Shown: positions 58,664 to 64,000 of the stretch, piece by piece | Layout: each line of letters begins with the position of its first letter | Position numbering within the stretch: the stretch's first letter is position 1 | Origin: Sanderia malayensis | Lineage: Eukaryota > Cnidaria > Scyphozoa > Semaeostomeae > Pelagiidae | Length of the DNA: 64,000 bases | Direction of reading: 5' to 3' | Assembly: GCA_013076295.1 (NCBI GenBank) | Contig: RQOL01000855.1 | Coordinates: 2,356,001-2,420,000, forward strand | The notes under the pieces: model-generated | Databases searched by the model: none | What the model saw: only the letters and a program-made list of their open reading frames with translations | What the model was told of the DNA's origin: nothing | Position numbers and translations under genes: made by a program

Positions 58664-59378
58664 TATATGTGTTATGTGTATCTGATTGATACCAATGACG
58701 CCCTCATTGCCTCTCCATGAATAGTTAACGCCAAAAGACATACAATAGTCATAAATTTAATGGCAATACGAATTATAGTTGAACAATTTTACTTTTCTCT
58801 GCTTGAACATAAATAAGTGCCTGGGATCTTTTTATGCTTCTGTCCTATTTGTTTTCGTACAATCTCCATTGTGTTCGGTTGGTGCGCAAGGCAAATAACA
58901 ACAACTTGTACAATCACCCTTGTTTGCAAATCTGGAAAGCATTTCGCAAATATTTGGTCATTTCGGCATTTTTGATGCCCGTGACGTCACCTTTCATCGA
59001 TGCCACATCGGCTCCGGTGTGATTGACAAAACGAAAGAAGTGATTTATTTATCAAGCCCCGAGGGGCATTTCTGCATTCACGTCGTGTCCACATCGTAGC
59101 ACACCCTGTTCATCATCATATACCACCATCCTGAATCGTAATACAGGCAGAACTCCATTGCAGTGCGAGTACATTCGAGACGATCTTCTATTTGTATGTC
59201 GAGTCAAATCAGGTCAAGTCACATGTGAATCTCGTGTTGCATATGTATCTGTGTTCAGTTCATTTCAGTGTCAGAGTCGGTTCTCCTTGTTGATCATTTC
59301 GTCGATGACTACTACTGCAAGAACGCATCATAACACAACCACGACGCATTTGGCAAAACAAGCATTGCGTGCGAACCT

Positions 59379-59703
59379 GTGAACCACATCAAGCATCCTC
59401 ACATTGTTGTCCTCTACGAACAACTGTCGGTACGCATTGCTGTACTTTGCTCGTGTTTTTCTGCAGGATATTTTGTCACCTGTGTGTCTATCACGTTACG
59501 CGTCCAGGTTCGGGCTTTTGTTTTTGGAGGACTGGATGAGACCAGAAGAGGATATTTCAACGACACCTGCTTTTGGCGTTATACTTGTTTTCATTCGATT
59601 TTGTGGGTGAGTGGGAACCGACTTGTACTCAAATCATCAGATTATCTTTAGTTACAGAAGCACCGCCATTTTCAAAGACAACAGAGAAGTGGACTTCCAC
59701 TAA
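59379..59703 (+). pseudogene. Three weak exon-like segments, possibly a decayed gene
   Basis: Segments 59379-59432 (NHIKHPHIVVLYEQLS), 59469-59608 (DILSPVCLSRYASRFGLLFL + EDWMRPEED) and 59653-59703 (YRSTAIFKDNREVDFH, then stop) are bounded by GT/AG and keep one phase. NHIKHPHIVVLYE resembles the protein-kinase helix C/beta4 region. No other kinase motif (VAIK, HRD, DFG) is visible. It could be a decayed gene fragment or chance. Confidence 0.2.
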
Positions 59704-61873
59704 GGTAAATTTAACTTTCACGTATCTCTAAAGTTTAATCATTTACGTATTTCTTTTAAATATTTAAATGTCTATTGTTATACATTTTGTTGTTGCGAAG
59801 TATATACGCGTAGGTTTGCCATCGAGAGGTGTAGCCACTGTAGTTTTGTACCTCTGAGTTCGATGCAAGTTCACTACGTACCCGATCTATCAATTTGTGT
59901 GCACTCATTGACAAAACCCGTGTCTCAATATCCCGAACTAAAAGAAACGGACAGAAGAAGACTTCCTTCTTTAAACCATGTGTATCGGAGGGGAAAGAAA
60001 ACTTCAGATATCACATTTCGATGTCTCTGGCAGCGAATACCTGCAGATTGAGTTAGAGAAAAAATAAATCTCAATTTTGGGCATCATTAAAAACATTCCA
60101 ACATTCAACCTTCATTAATATTGTATGTTTTTATTGTTATTTGGAAAGAAGCGATTTGTTGCGATGTAGTGGGAAACGCGACGATATCACCAATGGAGGT
60201 TTGTTAATCCAGTCTGTCTGTCCTGGTACAGCACGACAAAGACACCAATATCACTAAAGTCCACATATTTCAGGTCGCAAACCACAAAACGAAACGTAAT
60301 ATTCGTAATATGACCAGTAGGCTGTGATACTTGGCTGGAAAGTCGCTCGTGCCTTCTTCTCGCTGCTCCAATTCTTGTCGCAGAATAAATATTTGTTTTG
60401 TTTGATTGGTTTTATACTTTAATAATTGGTTTTTGCTGCTAGCTTTTCTTTTTTTAAAGTTTACAATCAGTTAATTTCAGAGGACGGGGCAGATGTTTTG
60501 TTTCCACAATGTGTACATTTGTGCATCACTGTGTTTATCGACCGATACAAAATATCTTTTATATGAACTTCGTTCACATCAAGGTCAAGTTCGAGTCTCA
60601 GTTGAGCCTAAAATATCTTAAATTTAAGAATAATTAAGAATTAAGTCAAGCCCAAAGTCGACAATTTTTAATTACCATATTGAGCCTCAAAAATATTGAA
60701 ATATTTGTGGAAATTTTGTACACACTTTTTATAATATGAGAAAATTGTTTATAAATTGTACATACTGGTCTATTTTTTTAACCTGCAGCACAATACATGT
60801 ATGTTTTTCTGAAACAATTTACGACAACGATGTGATGATAATTACTTGCTTGCAAATTTTATTTGCTTGAGCACAACAATTTCGATAGTTTCCTCAATTA
60901 ATCACGAGGCCAATTTTCAAGTTGTTGCTCTTATGCACTGTAATTATGTAATTATGCGTAATTATGTAATTTCAGTCTGTAATTATTTTGAATGCATGAC
61001 GTGATCAATGAAGTTATTTGGTCGGCGCCCCGGCGCCCATAAGCATCTTGTACCCGGCGGCCGATTATCATTGCTTTATTATACACACAGTGATGCTTGC
61101 TTTGACAAAGAGCTGTTGTTATTATCACATATGCTATAATGCACCACCTCTAATGAGGTACGACAGCACAACAGCACAACAGCACAGAACTAAACAAATT
61201 CAAACAATGAACTATACGTAAAACAAAAAGTTATCATAAAAAGAACAAATTACTTATTGTGTAAAGAATATCCAAGCTTTAGCAGTGTGGGTTTTCTTGG
61301 TTTTAGTATCGATTAGAAAATTCGCAAGGGCATGGATAGCAATTTATTTCATCGCTTCTTAACTTTGGGAAATTGTAGTAGGTTTGCGGGTAGCTGTATG
61401 ATTATAATTATGCTTGAAAATGCATTCCAAGCAAAAACACAAATCGTAAAGTTTTTTATTATTTAATTGTTGTTTTTTCCTTTTTTTAATTGGGTTTTTA
61501 TTGAAAAAGGAATAAACAACTATTGAAAAACAATTGTTAAAAAATCAATTGCTATTTCTTTTCCTTTTTTCCCTATTTTATGATATTTTTGAATTTTTAG
61601 TCGCTGTTATGTTGTTTTTCCTTTCTTATATTGGGTTAATTGTACGTTTGACCAAAAAATACGCATTTCTAATCAAGCAGAAGTATTTGCAGGAAGGAAA
61701 GATGTATTTTTATTACTATAAGCTGACACGTGTTTTTTCTTTTGTGTGCGTTTGTAAGTTTTGCCCCTCTTGGGGCCTCCCAACCCATATGCCTTTTGCA
61801 AGAGAGAGGGACGGCTGTTGTGTTGTTGCTTGGGATCCTGATTGATTTGAAATTAAATACGGCTTCAAAAAAC

Positions 61874-62715
61874 ATGGAACCTGAAAGGGAGAGGGATGAA
61901 AACATGGCAGAGTTAAGTGAAGCAAATACGACAGAACTGTTGGAAAAACGCGATTTTAACGATAATAAGGATGATAGTAGTGAAGTTCTTAACCTTGAAA
62001 ATAATAACGATGACCAAGAGACAAGCGAGGAAAGAATACTCGTTGATAGACGAAAACTGGAATTACTATTACAAGGTGGAAAATCGAGTACTCGTGATAA
62101 GCCATATGAATTAACTTATAGAATAGCCATTATTTTATAGAAGTGCTAAGCTTATGTAAACAATTAAACTGAAAATTTGTCTTTTAATTCTAGTTGGAAT
62201 CAAAGAAGAAAATATATCAGCTTCAAGCGGAGAAGAGTTCTTCCAGAATGTGAGTACATTTCTTCTTGTTGAATTTTTTCCGGCTGGCCTAGGCACAACA
62301 AACTCGTCTTGTCGACAATACATGCTCAGTAATTAAGAAATTGACCTTCAACTGTGTAAATATGTCTTTGACTAAATAAAGCTCCTTGAGTATTTTACAT
62401 AATTATGATATGATTTTTGTGACATGCTGAGTTAGCTCTACAAATCCGACTTCTAATATTTTTAGCCCTGAAGTTTTGCATGCGTTTGATTAACTTTTTA
62501 TATCTTCAGTTTAATATAGGATAGGTTTGTTGAATGACTCAAAGGCCAATATAACTCATTTCGTAGAGTGATATCTTCAATTTTGTCTGCTTTTATTTAT
62601 ATGACATTAGATGTAGAAACTTTAATTTGTAATAATTTTTTTTAGATTGAAGCAGCAACTCGTACAACCATCAGCTGGCCATCCAGGCTGAAAATTGGGG
62701 CAAAATCGAAAAAAG
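61874..62715 (+). CDS. BICC1: Bicaudal-C RNA-binding protein, 5' exons (partial)
   Basis: Bicaudal-C is a KH- and SAM-domain RNA-binding protein that represses or silences target mRNAs and acts in polarity and cilia-linked development. Three exons are visible: 61874-62075, 62194-62249 and 62646-62715, with matching phases (1, 1, then 1 out). The acidic Asn-rich N-terminus (MEPERERDENMAELSEAN) leads to SEERILVDRRKLELLLQ, SASSGEEFFQN and TISWPSRLKIGAKSKK. These match the start of animal BICC1, where the next residues enter the first KH domain. No following exon is found before 64000, so the gene runs off the window. The start could also be the second Met (MAELSEAN). Identity rests on about 60 aligned residues, mainly WPSRLKIGAKSKK. 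Confidence 0.85.
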
Positions 62716-64000
62716 GTAAAAATTTCATGCCTCGTTTATCCTGTTGAAAACTTATTAAAATGATTGCCCCACTCAGATTATTATGAATCTATATTCTTAG
62801 AAAGGATGGAATATTTAAACTTGTGCCACTCTATAATGCGTAACAATAAAAAACTCCAGCTTTAATCCAAAAATTAATCAAGTTTATAAATATATGTCTT
62901 GCCACAAAATGTTATTATGAATATCTCAGATTTCCTTTGCCAAATTCATAATAAAATATTTTCGACAAGAATACCTTTATTTTATGCTAAGTACGGTCAT
63001 GGTGAAATAAATACCTCATGTCAAGTAATATATCTAAGGTGGAAAAGATAATCCTATTCTATTGATGCAGCCGCTTTGTACAATTTATATTTCATAATAT
63101 TCCGCAGCAATATTAATTTCACATTACCATCTAAAACATCGCTGCTTTCAGCTGCAAAGCCTAATTGAAGAGAACAAAACGATTAAGTCCATATGTTTAA
63201 TTACCAGCACGAAAGATTCGTGTTAAACCCCGATTTTATGTTGCAAATTGTCGTATCACTTGAATTAAAGAAAGCAACTCGATTGAATCTGTATTTGTTG
63301 ACAATCAGAGCTAATAATAACTTGAAACACGATTCTTTAGTTGAAAATTCCCACGTCGCCTGAGTTGAAGCCAGCAAAACGATTGCATCTGTATTTCTAG
63401 TTATCAGAGCGATAAATTAGTATTTGAAAACACGATTTTCTCGTTGAAAGTTGTCATATAACCTCAGCCTGTTCCAGTTGTCTTCTACCTGCGCTGTATT
63501 CATCAGGTTTGGTCAAGCGATAAAAACCCATATTGATAGCCCGTAATGAAAGCAGGGCAAGGTTCAGCAGAAATGATTCTTGCCCAGGTCAGCCTTGTTA
63601 GTGCAGAAAGACGACCCGAGCTGAATAGAATTAAATACCAAGTAATTCGGGTTAATTGCTAAGTTTTCGGAATCGAGAGGGTTTTTGGTGATGTTCCTGC
63701 TACCGGGTTATGGACTAGGCTATGCGAACGGCAATAGCAAGGACTGCGAGGCGAAGAATGAAATGATTGGATGTTATTTCCAGCACCACAATGCTCGCCA
63801 ACAGCAATATTTTGGCAGTTGCGGCAGAGGATTGCATGCCACAAAGTGCGACCATATGCGTGCATCTGCATTCGCATCATTTACTGCTGCTAGCTTCATG
63901 CTCAGACAGGGTCAGTAAGGCACCATTGTTGATAATCAAACCTTAATTTTTATTTCGTTATGTTTTCATAGTTTTCTCAAAAAACGTATACGTTGCTAAT
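62716..64000. other. BICC1 intron with a tandem repeat
   Basis: Intron sequence to the window end. At about 63170-63470 there is a diverged ~120-bp tandem repeat (see separate entry). The frame at 63685-63918 has no similarity. No exon with KH-domain sequence is seen. Confidence 0.6.
63170..63470. repeat. Tandem repeat, ~120-bp unit, about 3 copies
   Basis: Shared blocks are GCAACTCGATTGAATCTGTA + TTT / GCAAAACGATTGCATCTGTA + TTT, ATCAGAGC.ATAA, and TGAAA.ACGATT.T..TTGAAA. The copies are diverged, so this is an old array. Confidence 0.65.

Larger units (their letters stand above)
55095..61873. other. Large intergenic region between POLR3D and BICC1
   Basis: 6.8 kb with no gene I can support. 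It holds a TTGTG microsatellite (55177-55250), a CCGTAAA-family remnant (56447-56527), a pogo/mariner-like element (58480-58663) and a CAACAGCA repeat near 61160. Three weak exon-like segments at about 59379-59703 join in phase but show no convincing protein similarity. As the upstream flank of a developmental regulator, it may contain enhancers or untranslated 5' exons of BICC1 (inference). Confidence 0.55.

Noticed and set aside
63685..63918. 77-codon frame near the window end
   Set aside because: It lies in a BICC1 intron with no KH-domain similarity and no splice support.

Overview
This is a eukaryotic nuclear window carrying intron-rich, animal-type genes. The gene set (SPT5, SF3A1, FICD, a three-repeat MYB, LAMTOR3, MCU with MICU1, YOD1, RPC4, Bicaudal-C and two collagen-like genes) points to a metazoan. 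Short introns, short gene spacing, AT-rich non-coding DNA, TTAGGG-type repeats and unusual short collagens suggest an early-branching animal such as a sponge or cnidarian. That placement is inference, not proof.

Layout. 1-15 kb is a head-to-tail minus-strand block: the 5' half of SPT5, all of SF3A1, and FICD. At 15.7-23.3 kb two paralogous short collagen genes are transcribed divergently. At 24.6-33.3 kb a MYB gene (most like B-Myb) and LAMTOR3 lie on the minus strand. At 33.5-34.5 kb there is a tandem satellite carrying telomere-like CCCTAA tracts. At 34.7-39.2 kb a plus-strand gene encodes a WW-domain protein of unknown function. It converges on MICU1 (minus, 39.7-42.9 kb), which is head to head with MCU (plus, 43.3-45.2 kb) across 418 bp. 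Then, all on plus: a multipass membrane protein (45.8-47.5 kb), YOD1/OTU1 (47.7-49.8 kb), RPC4/POLR3D (50.7-55.1 kb), 6.8 kb without a confident gene, and the first three coding exons of Bicaudal-C (from 61.9 kb, running off the window).

Functional links. MICU1 and MCU encode the gatekeeper and the pore of one mitochondrial calcium channel and may share one promoter region. The two collagens share a Cys-containing interruption and a C-terminal domain ending in a Tyr-x-Tyr-His-Cys-Cys signature. Introns in SF3A1 and SPT5 have minor-spliceosome (U12-type) donors. Small non-autonomous transposons are frequent: a TA-flanked ~150-bp family with at least seven copies, a PIF/Harbinger-like element ending six bases before an exon, a pogo/mariner-like element, and several long hairpins.

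Exon boundaries come from reading splice signals and keeping the frame. I checked codon phases across the junctions of SPT5, FICD, both collagens, MYB, MCU, the membrane protein, YOD1, RPC4, the WW gene and BICC1. SF3A1, MICU1 and LAMTOR3 boundaries were checked only in part.
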